Positions 1 through 9,351 of a DNA stretch of 64,000 nucleotides are shown here, piece after piece. The stretch lies in contig CAZPOP010000018.1 of the NCBI GenBank assembly GCA_964588305.1, positions 7,587 to 71,586 of the forward strand, written 5' to 3'. Each line of letters starts with the position of its first letter. Position 1 is the stretch's first letter. Origin of the DNA: SM1-73 sp964588305. GTDB taxonomy: Bacteria > Zixibacteria > MSB-5A5 > SM1-73. The notes beneath the pieces are model-generated. The model searched no databases. It was not told the DNA's origin and saw only the letters and a program-made list of their open reading frames with translations. The translations under genes were made by a program, and so were the position numbers.

Positions 1-3000
1 CGTGGCCAGGTTTGGCGTACGCCTCGCCACTTCCGTCCAAATACAAGCTGGGATTGACGACGTATATGCTGGCCTCCGGATCGGCCACCAGCGATATGGC
101 GGGCATCGGCGCCGTGTTGTCCAAATACACGGTTATGCCTGCACTGTCGTAAACAGCTTGATTGAATGTGGAGTCATCGAAGAACCCATCGTTGTCATAA
201 TCATACATGTATTGTCCGGCTATGTCACGAGCTGCGACCCGGATGTCCCAGTAGTCGTTGGGCCACATGCAGTCGCTCGGCTGCAACGGTCCACCACCGG
301 AGGGAGCTCCTGCTAGGTCACCACCCTCACAGCATGGGTACTCCCAGAAGTACATCCAGATGTTTTCGCTCCAGGCCGGGTCAGCCCAGCCGTCGATGGG
401 ATTCCAGTGCTCGTGAAGGTCAGGCTCGGAATGCCTCTTGAAGAAGAAGCGGACCCGATCTATGTCGATCACCGTGTCTCTCAATACCGCCTTCAAGGTC
501 AATGGGTAGCAAGGTATCTTGGGTGTCTCGTTGCCGCAGGTGTAGTACAACTCCTCAACACGGAGCTTGACACTGGGCGGTTCGCAGTCCACGAACACCT
601 TGACCAAGTACGAGGTATCCGCCATGTAAAATTCATCATGGGCGATAACCCTGAAGTAGACCGTGTCGCCATTATCCACCAGGCCGGTATTATCCCAGCA
701 GGTAGACCAGGACGGCCCCGTTCCAATCACGTCCTCAATGGTCTCCCAATTTAATGTGTCCAGGGACCACTGGAACCGGACCTCGGTGAACATCTCCTCT
801 TGGCACTGATCATAGTCATACATCTGGGCTGTAATCTCCACACAGTTGTAGCCACTGGTGCCGGTGCATGGAATCCTCATCCACTCGTGCGGCCAGGAGA
901 TGTAGATACAGTTCTCAGGCGGTCCGGGCGGAACACAGAGCTCCACCTGCAGATCGGCGTCCTTGTCATTATCATAGTCCTTCACATTAATATAAAGGTA
1001 TTGCGTTCCCTCAGGCCAGTTGTCCACGCTCACCCAGATGGTGCAGGGCATGGTGACGAAGTCCTGATGGAATATCCTGCATTCGTAACCGCTGCACAGT
1101 CCCCGCACCTCCAGCTCGAACGAGTCGGCTGCGGTAGCTCCGTCCACGTCGATCACCACCTCGTTCATGGTGTCCGGGTCGACGTCGAAGCCGCAGGCGC
1201 TCTGAGGCGAAGGGAAGCCGTTCACGCTTACTAAGTGAACTGCCGGAGCCAAGGTATCCCAATAGAACCAGAAGTGCCCCAGCCTGAACACGTCGTCATC
1301 CACCACGCAGGCCTCATCATAGAACTCCGGCGTAGTATCCGTGCAGTTGCCCGTCTCGTCGCATGCTACGACCAGAAGCTCCACCCATCCGATATAATCC
1401 ACACCCTCCAGGCAGTGCACCGAGTCGGTGAACACATAACTGCCCGCACCGCCGGGACGACACATGGTGGGGTAGCTTAAGCACCTTGTCCATGCTCCCG
1501 GATCAAGAAGCCCGTCTGGTATGTCCGGACGGAGTCTGTACCACAGCATGGCCGAGTCCACATCGTGAGACTCTGAATCGGCCACAGCTTTAATCGGGAA
1601 CCAGGAACCAAAGGTTAGCCCGGAATCCGGCACGGCTATGCAAACGTGAGGAGGCGTGGCGTCGGCATAAGCGCCTACCACGCAGCTGAAGTCTCCCACG
1701 TTGCTGCAGTTGTCCTCGGTTTTGACCTTGAACAGATAATACCCATCAGGCAGCTCCTCGGAATTCCAGTAGTTGAAGGTGCTGTCCATGGCGTACAGAT
1801 AATAGAATTCCTTATCATAGGTGGAGCCGATGGAGTCAAAAGTCGTTCCGCCCATGCCGTCCTTAGCCCAAACATAGTAATACCAGGCGTCGCATTCGTC
1901 GCAGTCTCTATCCCAGTAGAGCTGTATCACGCCGCCGGGCTTGGATTGGGCATGCAGAGCGCAGGGTACGGTGTCCGGACAATTGAATCCAATGGGTCTG
2001 GGCACTCGCGTATCCAGACTCCGGTTGAGCTGCGCGCTGACGATGGTGGTGCAGTTCTCAACGTCGTCGCAAGCGGTGATGGCGATCGAATGATCGTTAT
2101 CCGTCGGCGGCGGGCTACAATTGTCCGCGTCCTTTCCGTAATTGATAGGCGGTTCGGTCACCGTCCAGATGGTATCGTATACGTTGCTTCCTCTAAAAGG
2201 CAGAGGCATGGCATGCTGCATGTTCTCGTCTATTCCCGCCGAATCCATCATGGCCGTAACCGAGACAATGTCGATGCCCTTGGTTACGGTCGCACTTATC
2301 AGAACCTGATCGCCCAGGCCAATGCAGGAGAAGGTGGTGTCAAAATCCTCATAAAACTCGTAAATTATGTCTCCCAAGCCGGGTGGCTCCAAATCGACGG
2401 TATCACAGATGCCCTTTCTGAGGGTATCGTAATTACAGGCGTTATCCCATGCCCACACCGTGACCACGTTTACATCACAATCCGCGGTGTCGACGCAGCA
2501 CGTCTCGGTCAGGCAGATCTCCTTTCGGAAAACGCGGTTGTGCTCCAGCACGTCGTCCAACTCTATGAATCCCAGTCCGAAATGACTCATGTCGGCCACC
2601 ATGCTGTCCACCTCTAACTCCGGCTCCCAAGGATTGGAAAGACCCCAGCCCACTATGGTCACGCAATCACCCAAACCGATCTTTCCGTCGCCATTATTAT
2701 CGGTGGAGAGGTAGAACGACACCGAATCGATATTGGGCTTGCGGGTGTCGATCTTCCAGGGAAGAGAGTCGCAACATATACATAGGGTGTCTATGTTTCC
2801 TGAACTATCCACGGCCCAGCCGCAAATCGCCCATTGACCGGTATCGGCGTCGACACCGGAGTAAGTGGACGTGTTTATCATATCCGGGATTCGGAAGGCC
2901 GTGTTATAGCTGGTGTCGCAATCCGGGCAGTCGTCGGTGTAAGTCGAATCGTCGTCGTAGAGCTTGATCGAATTCAACAGGAACATCTTCCTGGAGTCGA

Positions 3001-3796
3001 CATAATTGTTTAAGACTTTGCCGAAGATGGTGATGGGACCAGCGATGTCCGGGGATATGTTGGTGGCGCAGATCTGCACGGAGTCACCTTGGGCCACGGT
3101 GGTATCGCCATCGCAGCGCAGCTCCTCCGGAACGCAGAAATGCAGATTGAATTGAGGTCCCATGGTGTCAAAGCACAGCCTGTACCTGCACCCCGGAAGG
3201 TCGGGCACGAAACCGTTGCCACAGTTAGTTCCCCGGTTGTAGATGGTATCCGGATTGCTGGTGCTGGTCAGCACGCAGCGGTTCGGCATAATTATGACTT
3301 CCAAGCACTCGCCGTTATAAAGCGGCCGAGCGTTATAGACACTATCAGTATGAGCATCGATGGCAACGTAGAAAAGGTTGGAGTCGGGTAGGTCGTTCAT
3401 GCAGTAGTGAATACCTTGCCATTTAAGCGTGTCATTGATGTCGAACTGATAGTTCCTGCAGTCATAGGTCGCCAACAAAGCGTCACCAGGTACCTGCAGT
3501 CCCTTATTGCCGTTCGCTTCCGCATAGAGTTTCATGTAGTTCACCGAAAACGCCTTGGTGTGGAAACTCTTTAAGGTGAGCATCTCCAGACACTCAGTCT
3601 GCTTCGGTCCTGGTGGGGCGGTTACGTCTATCCTGAACCCCAAAAGAGCCCTGTTCTCGGTGTTTTCGCTGACCGTTCCCCAGGGGACGTAGGTGGTGTC
3701 CAGCAGGGTCCACGTGACCTGCGCCAACACCTGGCCCGCAAACAATGATAGGATCAGGAATGCCACCAGAAACACTGCAGTTCTTGAAGTTTTCAT
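1..3796 (-). CDS. Giant secreted Cys-rich multidomain protein, N-terminal part
   Basis: The frame is open from the ATG at 3796 to the left edge (1265 codons, no stop in the stretches checked), so the C-terminus lies outside the window. The product begins with a signal peptide (MKTSRTAVFLVAFLILSLFAGQVLA, cleavage before Q). The mature part is rich in Cys, Asp and Trp. It is built of successive beta-type segments that start with a DTxxP-like turn (DTRKP, DTLAP, DNTAP, CEPP), as seen in tandem Ig-like modules of extracellular proteins. An AAGGAG site stands 8 nt before the start. An in-frame ATG at 3865 with its own GGAGG would add 23 Lys-rich residues. I chose 3796 because the signal peptide follows it directly. 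I recognise no enzyme; an adhesin or surface role is inference. Confidence 0.8.
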   Translation of the reverse strand, partial: MKTSRTAVFLVAFLILSLFAGQVLAQVTWTLLDTTYVPWGTVSENTENRALLGFRIDVTAPPGPKQTECLEMLTLKSFHTKAFSVNYMKLYAEANGNKGLQVPGDALLATYDCRNYQFDINDTLKWQGIHYCMNDLPDSNLFYVAIDAHTDSVYNARPLYNGECLEVIIMPNRCVLTSTSNPDTIYNRGTNCGNGFVPDLPGCRYRLCFDTMGPQFNLHFCVPEELRCDGDTTVAQGDSVQICATNISPDIAGPITIFGKVLNNYVDSRKMFLLNSIKLYDDDSTYTDDCPDCDTSYNTAFRIPDMINTSTYSGVDADTGQWAICGWAVDSSGNIDTLCICCDSLPWKIDTRKPNIDSVSFYLSTDNNGDGKIGLGDCVTIVGWGLSNPWEPELEVDSMVADMSHFGLGFIELDDVLEHNRVFRKEICLTETCCVDTADCDVNVVTVWAWDNACNYDTLRKGICDTVDLEPPGLGDIIYEFYEDFDTTFSCIGLGDQVLISATVTKGIDIVSVTAMMDSAGIDENMQHAMPLPFRGSNVYDTIWTVTEPPINYGKDADNCSPPPTDNDHSIAITACDDVENCTTIVSAQLNRSLDTRVPRPIGFNCPDTVPCALHAQSKPGGVIQLYWDRDCDECDAWYYYVWAKDGMGGTTFDSIGSTYDKEFYYLYAMDSTFNYWNSEELPDGYYLFKVKTEDNCSNVGDFSCVVGAYADATPPHVCIAVPDSGLTFGSWFPIKAVADSESHDVDSAMLWYRLRPDIPDGLLDPGAWTRCLSYPTMCRPGGAGSYVFTDSVHCLEGVDYIGWVELLVVACDETGNCTDTTPEFYDEACVVDDDVFRLGHFWFYWDTLAPAVHLVSVNGFPSPQSACGFDVDPDTMNEVVIDVDGATAADSFELEVRGLCSGYECRIFHQDFVTMPCTIWVSVDNWPEGTQYLYINVKDYDNDKDADLQVELCVPPGPPENCIYISWPHEWMRIPCTGTSGYNCVEITAQMYDYDQCQEEMFTEVRFQWSLDTLNWETIEDVIGTGPSWSTCWDNTGLVDNGDTVYFRVIAHDEFYMADTSYLVKVFVDCEPPSVKLRVEELYYTCGNETPKIPCYPLTLKAVLRDTVIDIDRVRFFFKRHSEPDLHEHWNPIDGWADPAWSENIWMYFWEYPCCEGGDLAGAPSGGGPLQPSDCMWPNDYWDIRVAARDIAGQYMYDYDNDGFFDDSTFNQAVYDSAGITVYLDNTAPMPAISLVADPEASIYVVNPSLYLDGSGEAYAKPGH

Positions 3797-3865
3797 TTTA
3801 CAAACTCCTTTGTAAAATGGATTTAGAAAAGTTTTCAATTTACTCCCTTTGTTTTCTTTTAACAT

Positions 3866-4351
3866 GCTTTTCAATCCCCTCCTTTCCTCAATCTCTTGAG
3901 ATTTGTTCTTTTAGGGTGAAAACAGAGAGTCGTAAGCACACCCTAAATTCATCAACTTCATTATTCCCTGTTTTGCTATTGATCTTTCTTTTGATCTCAC
4001 CTCCTTCAGTCTGAAAAAAGATTTCTTTGTTATTCGTTCTCATAAGTTGCCGAAATCTAAAAAAATGAGTTTCCTCCTCAAGTTGGGAACAAAACTTTCG
4101 GAAGTGTTTATCCGGCTACATCACCCCTTTCCATGCTTGCCCAATGCATACACTTCCCCCTCCTTATGCTCTTCCGCAACTCACACGGAACGTACAAGAA
4201 AGGGAAGTCAAAAATTTTCTCCCCTCCTAAGAAATTTTTAACTTTTACTGAGGGCAAAATCCAATTTCAATCGTACCCTTTTTGGTCAATCTCCAATATC
4301 TTTAAAATTCACTAACGTAAAATCCTATCTTAAGTTGCCAAATTGGTTCCC
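3866..4351 (-). other. Long purine-rich leader of the giant secreted gene
   Basis: This is the stretch between the predicted promoter and the two possible start codons. On the minus strand it is purine-rich and contains several AGGAGG-like sequences (near 3890, 4005, 4075 and 4165). No convincing coding frame follows them. A 29-codon frame near 3920-4005 has too little ribosome-site spacing to be believed. I see no classical riboswitch. Confidence 0.3.
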
Positions 4352-4379
4352 AATATATACCCCCCGAAAAATTTGTCAA
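4352..4379 (-). promoter_or_regulatory. Sigma-70-type promoter for the giant secreted gene
   Basis: On the minus strand TTGACA (4374-4379) is followed after 16 nt by TATATT (4352-4357). It points to the gene starting at 3796 and would give a leader of about 545 nt. Confidence 0.5.
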
Positions 4380-4972
4380 GAAAAATTTTAACAATTTACA
4401 AAATTTATTGTCCCCACGGATTTTGCGTCCGCAGGATTGGTTTCACAACCAGAAAACCACATGTTTTTCCGCACTCTTCCTTGACTTAATGCTGTTCTCA
4501 ACATACTTATTTTGAACCATGTCTAAGGTTCTGGATCAATAAAATCTGATAGGCCAAGACTGTTTAACCAGACTGACCTCAGTGAACGTCGCGTCGTTTT
4601 CCCTAAGGTAGGCACGAATTTCGTCCTTCGACTTCGCCCAGGACGGTGGGCCTGCCCCGAGCCATACGGTTCTGGGGCTTGTCGAACCGTGTCTTGAGAT
4701 TGGGATTCATCAGATGGTTTGCCATGAATGGGATTCAAAGATTTGCGAAGTCCAGCCTTTTGCGAGATTGGCATCCGGGGACGGGAAAGGGTTTTTTCTC
4801 GTTCCAATTAGTTTTCGCTTACCAGCCTCCTCAACTTCCGGCCTCTGCGGATTGTAAAATTCCATTTTTACAGAAAACCTTAAAGTCCGCCCAATTGGGC
4901 ATTGTCAGAATATACATCCACCTTATCGGCATAAGCTTTTATTTTCTTTAGCCTTCCTGAGGCCGGCCTCCG
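4380..4972. other. Intergenic stretch with a dispersed palindromic repeat
   Basis: No gene is supported here. Around 4622-4690 lies a repeat with the CTTCGACTTCGCCCAGGA core and a GCCCCGAGCC...GGTTCTGGGGC palindrome. Related sequences occur near 11890, 22243, 25470 and 56456. Short open frames on both strands look like chance readings of this repeat. Confidence 0.4.
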
Positions 4973-5389
4973 TCACCTGACGCCAAAATGCGTCCGGCCT
5001 TCAAAAAATCGTCTTAGCATACGTCCTCGGGAAAGCAAAAGATTCAAAATTCTCACCGTTATGCGAAAGCTTCTTGCCCACGTCAAAGATACAAGTCCGA
5101 AAAACGAAGACAGTGGTGTCTTCAAGAGGACAGACTCAACAAGAGAGCATAAGGTGCAGCTTTTTTCGCCCTTTTTCCATCGCCCCGACTTCCTTCTCCT
5201 TTCCTTTATATAGTCCTTGATTCGAGAAAGCCTCTTTTTTTCTGGAGGATGTACGATTGTTATCAGGAAAAATAGGACGACGAACAGACCCAAGGTCTTT
5301 CGCCACTTCTCAAAGGTGATTTCCGCAGGAGTTAGTTTCTCCTGGATTACGATTCTGTCTTCAGTAAGATCTTTTGAGTTCTCATCCAT
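4973..5389 (-). pseudogene. Possible remnant of a DASS/SLC13-type anion transporter
   Basis: The frame encodes 138 residues. The first 50 (LTPAEITFEKWRKTLGLF followed by one hydrophobic segment) resemble, from memory, the N-termini of divalent anion:sodium symporters. After that the sequence becomes Arg/Lys/Ser-rich and loses any membrane-protein character, whereas the family is about 450-550 residues with many membrane segments. I read it as the start of a transporter gene whose body was lost by deletion or rearrangement. It could instead be a small unrelated protein. No other part of a transporter is visible downstream before galT. Confidence 0.3.
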
Positions 5390-5484
5390 TGTGAAGAATC
5401 CAAGGGGAGGAGGTCACGCCCAGACCCCTCCGGAAAGGGATTATCAAGCATAAGACGAAAAAGCCCCTCCTTGTTCAACACAGC

Positions 5485-6489
5485 TTAATCCCTTAGGAAT
5501 TCTGCGGTCTCCTCCGGCAATGAAGAATTTATGAACACCCCGGAACCCAATTCAAATCCAGCCGGCGTGGTAAGACGGGGCAAAATCTGAATATACCAAT
5601 GATAATAGTCCTCCTGAGCATCCTTGATGGGGGCGGTACGAATCATCAGGTTGTAATCTGGATCCTTCAGTTTTAGGTACAACCTGTGCAAGATGTCCCT
5701 CAACGCGTAAGCCATCGCCTTGATTTCCTCTTCTTCGATATTTCCGAAACATGCATTGTGATTCTTGGGAACGATCCATGTTTCGAAGGGAGCTCGGGAA
5801 GCAAATGGATGAAATGCCACAAACTCTTTGGTGTCCAGAATCACCCTCTTTTGATGGAGAAGCTCTTGGCGAACCATATCACAAAAGACACAACTGCCGT
5901 GATCGTCGTAATACCTCATGGCCTCCTCCAGAAGATGCCTTATGCTGGCCGGGACCAAAGGCAGGGCAATTAACTGGGAATGGGGATGTATTAATGAGGT
6001 TCCAGCAGAGATTCCATGATTTCTGAATATGATGATCAGCTTAAACCTCCTATCATCCTCCAAGGCCAGATACCTTTTCCGATAGACTCCGCATATCTCC
6101 TGGACCTGCTTTAAACTCAAAGTGGCCAAGCTCTTGTTGTGCCGGGTTGATTCTATGATCACCTCGTGTTGGCCCACACCCATGGTGCTTTTGAAGAATT
6201 CTCCCGTTATCATGTCAACTGTTTTCTTCGGCTCCAATGCCGGATATTTATTTGTAATCACCCTTATTCGCCATCCCGGATGGTTAGCCTCGGTTTCCTC
6301 ATCTCGCAGGGCGAACAGCTCTGGCGGGGTTCTCTTTTCGTTTCCCGGACAGAAAGGGCAATCCGGATCAAAATCGGGGAGCTTTCCCTTTCTATCTTTT
6401 TGCGTATGAAATTCATGCGGTCTTTTGGCCCTCTCTTTGGCAACGATGATCCATTCCTTGGTGGCCCTGTTTAATCTCAGTTCGGACAT
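5485..6489 (-). CDS. galT: Galactose-1-phosphate uridylyltransferase (GalT family)
   Basis: The protein has 334 residues, the usual length. It carries the HIT-superfamily nucleotidyltransferase signature HPHSQ (residues 168-172), in which the second His is the uridylylated residue. CPFC (44-47) is the N-terminal zinc pair. FRNHGISAGTSLIHPHSQ around the active site and the C-terminal FINSSLPEETAEFLR segment are characteristic of GalT. In the Leloir pathway it exchanges UMP between UDP-glucose and galactose-1-phosphate in the cytoplasm. An AGGAG site precedes the ATG. No other galactose genes are nearby, so a related nucleotide-sugar phosphorylase activity cannot be excluded. Confidence 0.85.
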   Translation of the reverse strand: MSELRLNRATKEWIIVAKERAKRPHEFHTQKDRKGKLPDFDPDCPFCPGNEKRTPPELFALRDEETEANHPGWRIRVITNKYPALEPKKTVDMITGEFFKSTMGVGQHEVIIESTRHNKSLATLSLKQVQEICGVYRKRYLALEDDRRFKLIIIFRNHGISAGTSLIHPHSQLIALPLVPASIRHLLEEAMRYYDDHGSCVFCDMVRQELLHQKRVILDTKEFVAFHPFASRAPFETWIVPKNHNACFGNIEEEEIKAMAYALRDILHRLYLKLKDPDYNLMIRTAPIKDAQEDYYHWYIQILPRLTTPAGFELGSGVFINSSLPEETAEFLRD

Positions 6490-6668
6490 GCTGACTCTCC
6501 TGTTCAGTTATGGTTGATCAGGCTCGTATCGAGATTTGAACGGAGGAAATCGGATATTGAGGCAAAACATGCCATTTGACTGCCACTTTGCGATACGGAT
6601 TTCAATACTGGCTTCTCTTTTCGCAAACGATAAAAGAGTTTTGCAGTTCACTCTCTTATCATGTCGCC

Positions 6669-7667
6669 TCAGCCGCCGGCAATTGTCTCGAGTTTCTCCA
6701 ACTGCTCTTTTTCTCCAATAACGATTAAAATGTCCCTTGCTTCGATCTTTGTTTCCGGCGAGGGGTTCAAAAACACGTCTTTCCCTGGCTTCTTTATGCC
6801 CGCCACCATGATCCCGTATTCCCTGCGTATGGGTGAATCCTTCAATGTGCCTTGAGTAAGAGGCGAGTCGGGCTTGACCTCTATCTCCTCAATTACCAAT
6901 CCTGTCTCTTTGTCGAAGGTCACCACCTTCATGAAATCCACCAGATTGGGCCTCAAAGTGGTGAGAGCCATTCTGATGCCTCCGATCTTGTATGGCGACA
7001 CAACCTTATTGGCTCCCGCTCTTTTGATCTTTCTTTCGGCGGTATCCGAATCCGCCCGGGCAGTGATGAAAAGACCAGGATTGAGCTGACGGGCGGAGAG
7101 GACGATGAAGACATTGTCGGCCTCATTGGCCACCGCGCTCACCAGCCCTTTCGCCTTCCCGATTCCAGCACTGGTTAAGACAGAGTCCTCCGTGGAATCC
7201 CCTCGAACGCACAAGAATCCATCTTTCTCTATCTGCTCCACAATTTGTGGATCGTTCTCCACGACCACAAAAGGGGCTTTGCGGATCAAGAATTCCTTGC
7301 ATATCCTTCTTCCCACCCGGCCATATCCACAAACGATGTAATGATCTTTCAAGCCTCTTAAGCTCTTCTCCATTTTTCTTCTCCCCAAGACTTTTCTGAT
7401 TTCTCCCTCCACAATCATCTTCCCCATTATGTTTGCGGTATAGGCGGCCCCTCCCACCCCGAAGATCACCACGATTATGGTAAATATCTTCCCGGCGGGG
7501 GAAAGAGGGTAGACTTCCCTGAAACCCACCGTGGAGAGAGTAATAACGGTCATATACAAGCTCTCCAGAGGAGGCCATCCCTCAATCATGGTATAACCTC
7601 CGGTGCCGAATGAGATCACCAGGACCAAAATCATCAGTACGATTTTGAATCTTTTTTCCAAGTCCAA
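6669..7667 (-). CDS. Two-helix K+ channel with RCK (TrkA-N/TrkA-C) domains
   Basis: The protein has 332 residues. It starts with a membrane helix (9-27), a pore loop and a second helix (60-85), followed by a Rossmann-type RCK domain starting HYIVCGYGRVGR (109-120) and a TrkA-C domain at the end. The architecture matches MthK-like ligand-gated potassium channels. The selectivity filter reads TVGFRE (46-51), where most channels have TVGYGD; FG-type and FRE-type variants are common in this subfamily. The start is TTG with a GAGAGGGTGG ribosome site; no ATG suits the domain limits. It lies 60 nt downstream of the CPA2 antiporter gene on the same strand, so a shared role in ion homeostasis is likely. 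Confidence 0.85.
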   Translation of the reverse strand: MDLEKRFKIVLMILVLVISFGTGGYTMIEGWPPLESLYMTVITLSTVGFREVYPLSPAGKIFTIIVVIFGVGGAAYTANIMGKMIVEGEIRKVLGRRKMEKSLRGLKDHYIVCGYGRVGRRICKEFLIRKAPFVVVENDPQIVEQIEKDGFLCVRGDSTEDSVLTSAGIGKAKGLVSAVANEADNVFIVLSARQLNPGLFITARADSDTAERKIKRAGANKVVSPYKIGGIRMALTTLRPNLVDFMKVVTFDKETGLVIEEIEVKPDSPLTQGTLKDSPIRREYGIMVAGIKKPGKDVFLNPSPETKIEARDILIVIGEKEQLEKLETIAGG

Positions 7668-7727
7668 ATTGCCACCCTCTCACTATTCGGAGTCTCAAGT
7701 TCTTTCACCAAACCCAAGTCCCATTCT

Positions 7728-8942
7728 CTAGAGGTCCACCGCTATTTCCTCTACCTCCTCTTCCTCTTTCTTCTTCACGAACCCCTTGGAGATCATCTTC
7801 GCCAGTACTGGGGGGGTCAGCAGGGTGGTGACGATGACCATAAAGATCACGATGGAATAGAGATCAGAGGAGATCAGGCCCATGCGCAAACCGATGGAGG
7901 CCACTATCATTCCCACCTCACCCCGGGGCACCATTCCCACACCCACCACCAAAGCTTCCTTCAATCCCAGAGTAATTCCTCCCAATCCGCATCCGATAAG
8001 CTTTCCCAAAATCGCGAAGATGGTCAAGATCAGTGCGGCCTGGATCAGACTGATCTCGGTAAAGACCGACAAATCCACCTGAGTCCCCATAACCACAAAG
8101 AAGAAGGGGACCAGAAAGTCGTACAGAGATTCAAACTTTAAAGACAGTTTGAACTGAATGTCAAGCTCAGCCAGGACCATTCCGGCCATGAAAGCCCCCA
8201 CGATGGCAGCTAGGTGGATGTAACTCGCTACTGCGGAGAGTCCCAGGCAGAACAGCACTGCCAGGGCGAACGGTGCGTTCTTGCTTCTGAAAAAATCCAA
8301 CCTGGGACCCACCAGCGGGATTAACCTTTTCCCGATTACCATGAGAAAGATGATGAATCCGGCCGCCTCCAGGGTAACCAGTCCCATGGTAACATAGGAG
8401 ATGGTGCCTTTACCTACGCCAGTAACCACTGCTAGGATCAATAGTCCCAGAATATCGTCGATCACCGCTGCACCCAAGATGATGTGTGCCACTCTGCTTT
8501 TTAACACCCCCAAATCCGCCAGTACCCTTGCGGTAATTCCCACGCTGGTGGCCACCATTGCCGCACCGATGAACATAGCCTCAACCGTAGTGTGCTCTGC
8601 GGTCAAAGTGAAAAGATAGCCAAAAAAGAAGGGTAGGATCACGCCTAAGACTGCCACCACCAGAGAGGTAGCTCCCACCCTCATTATCTGATCTACTTTG
8701 ATCTGCAAACCAATGGTGAAAAGAAGGATGATCACTCCGATCTCCGCCAGAACCTGATAGACCTTAAAGGTATCTACCTGCGAGGGATCGATCAACCCGA
8801 AGATATAAGGACCCAATAGAATTCCGGCTAATATCTCACCGATGACCGCGGGCTGTTTGATTCTTTCGAACAGCTCCCCCATGATCTTGGCTGCCGCAAA
8901 CATCAACAGCAGATCAAACAGAATCTTTGTGATATGTTCCAT
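7728..8942 (-). CDS. CPA2-family cation:proton antiporter
   Basis: The protein has 404 residues and about 12-13 membrane segments. It contains the Na+/H+ exchanger core, with FERIKQPAVIGEILAGILLGP near the N-terminus and the adjacent Asp pair IDD (D162, D163) expected in electrogenic CPA2 antiporters. The C-terminus is a short acidic cytoplasmic tail without an RCK domain. The next gene downstream is a separate RCK-containing K+ channel. The likely role is Na+ or K+ extrusion in exchange for protons at the inner membrane; the ion cannot be told from sequence. A divergent or strong promoter was not identified. Confidence 0.85.
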   Translation of the reverse strand: MEHITKILFDLLLMFAAAKIMGELFERIKQPAVIGEILAGILLGPYIFGLIDPSQVDTFKVYQVLAEIGVIILLFTIGLQIKVDQIMRVGATSLVVAVLGVILPFFFGYLFTLTAEHTTVEAMFIGAAMVATSVGITARVLADLGVLKSRVAHIILGAAVIDDILGLLILAVVTGVGKGTISYVTMGLVTLEAAGFIIFLMVIGKRLIPLVGPRLDFFRSKNAPFALAVLFCLGLSAVASYIHLAAIVGAFMAGMVLAELDIQFKLSLKFESLYDFLVPFFFVVMGTQVDLSVFTEISLIQAALILTIFAILGKLIGCGLGGITLGLKEALVVGVGMVPRGEVGMIVASIGLRMGLISSDLYSIVIFMVIVTTLLTPPVLAKMISKGFVKKKEEEEVEEIAVDL

Positions 8943-9074
8943 TCTTTCCTCAGGACCACTCGGAGAGACGGGGTCTGATCCTGCCCGTCTTCAGCATATT
9001 ATGGTTCCGCATCCCAACAGATTTTGCATAGTCTTAGAAAATATAAGAAAAAGGAAAATATGCAAACAAAAAAA

Positions 9075-9108
9075 TGCCCCGACCTTGTACTTTGCCTAGA
9101 TCGGGGCA
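9075..9108 (-). terminator. Rho-independent terminator after the dockerin gene
   Basis: TGCCCCGA (9075-9082) pairs with TCGGGGCA (9101-9108). On the minus strand it is followed by a run of seven T residues. It lies 243 nt beyond the stop at 9352. The sequence in between shows no gene. The stem belongs to the same GCCCCGACC-type set as those at 11831 and 22143. Confidence 0.75.
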
Positions 9109-9351
9109 AGGGTGTGTTTTCAATCAGAGGTTCTTAGGTGCTCATGCTGCTTGGCGTCCCTCAAGTCACCCCCCTCGCTACGAAGTCCGGGGAACCCTGG
9201 CAAGTCTCGGGGGCGATTCTCGTCTGCACGAAATCCCTTCCTATCTCTTGACCCAAAAGGCGCTTATTATCCTGATCAATGGGGAAAGAATTGATCCTGC
9301 CGCACCTTCCGGCGGGACGCGATGAAACATCATCCCGAACTTTCAAGAGAC

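Noticed and set aside
1646..2617. Long plus-strand open frame opposite the giant gene
   Set aside because: It is the codon-aligned antisense of the minus-strand reading frame, has no ribosome site, and its product looks like a reversed Cys-rich protein shadow.
4523..4951. Open frames on both strands in the leader gap
   Set aside because: They read through a dispersed repeat, lack ribosome sites and resemble no family.
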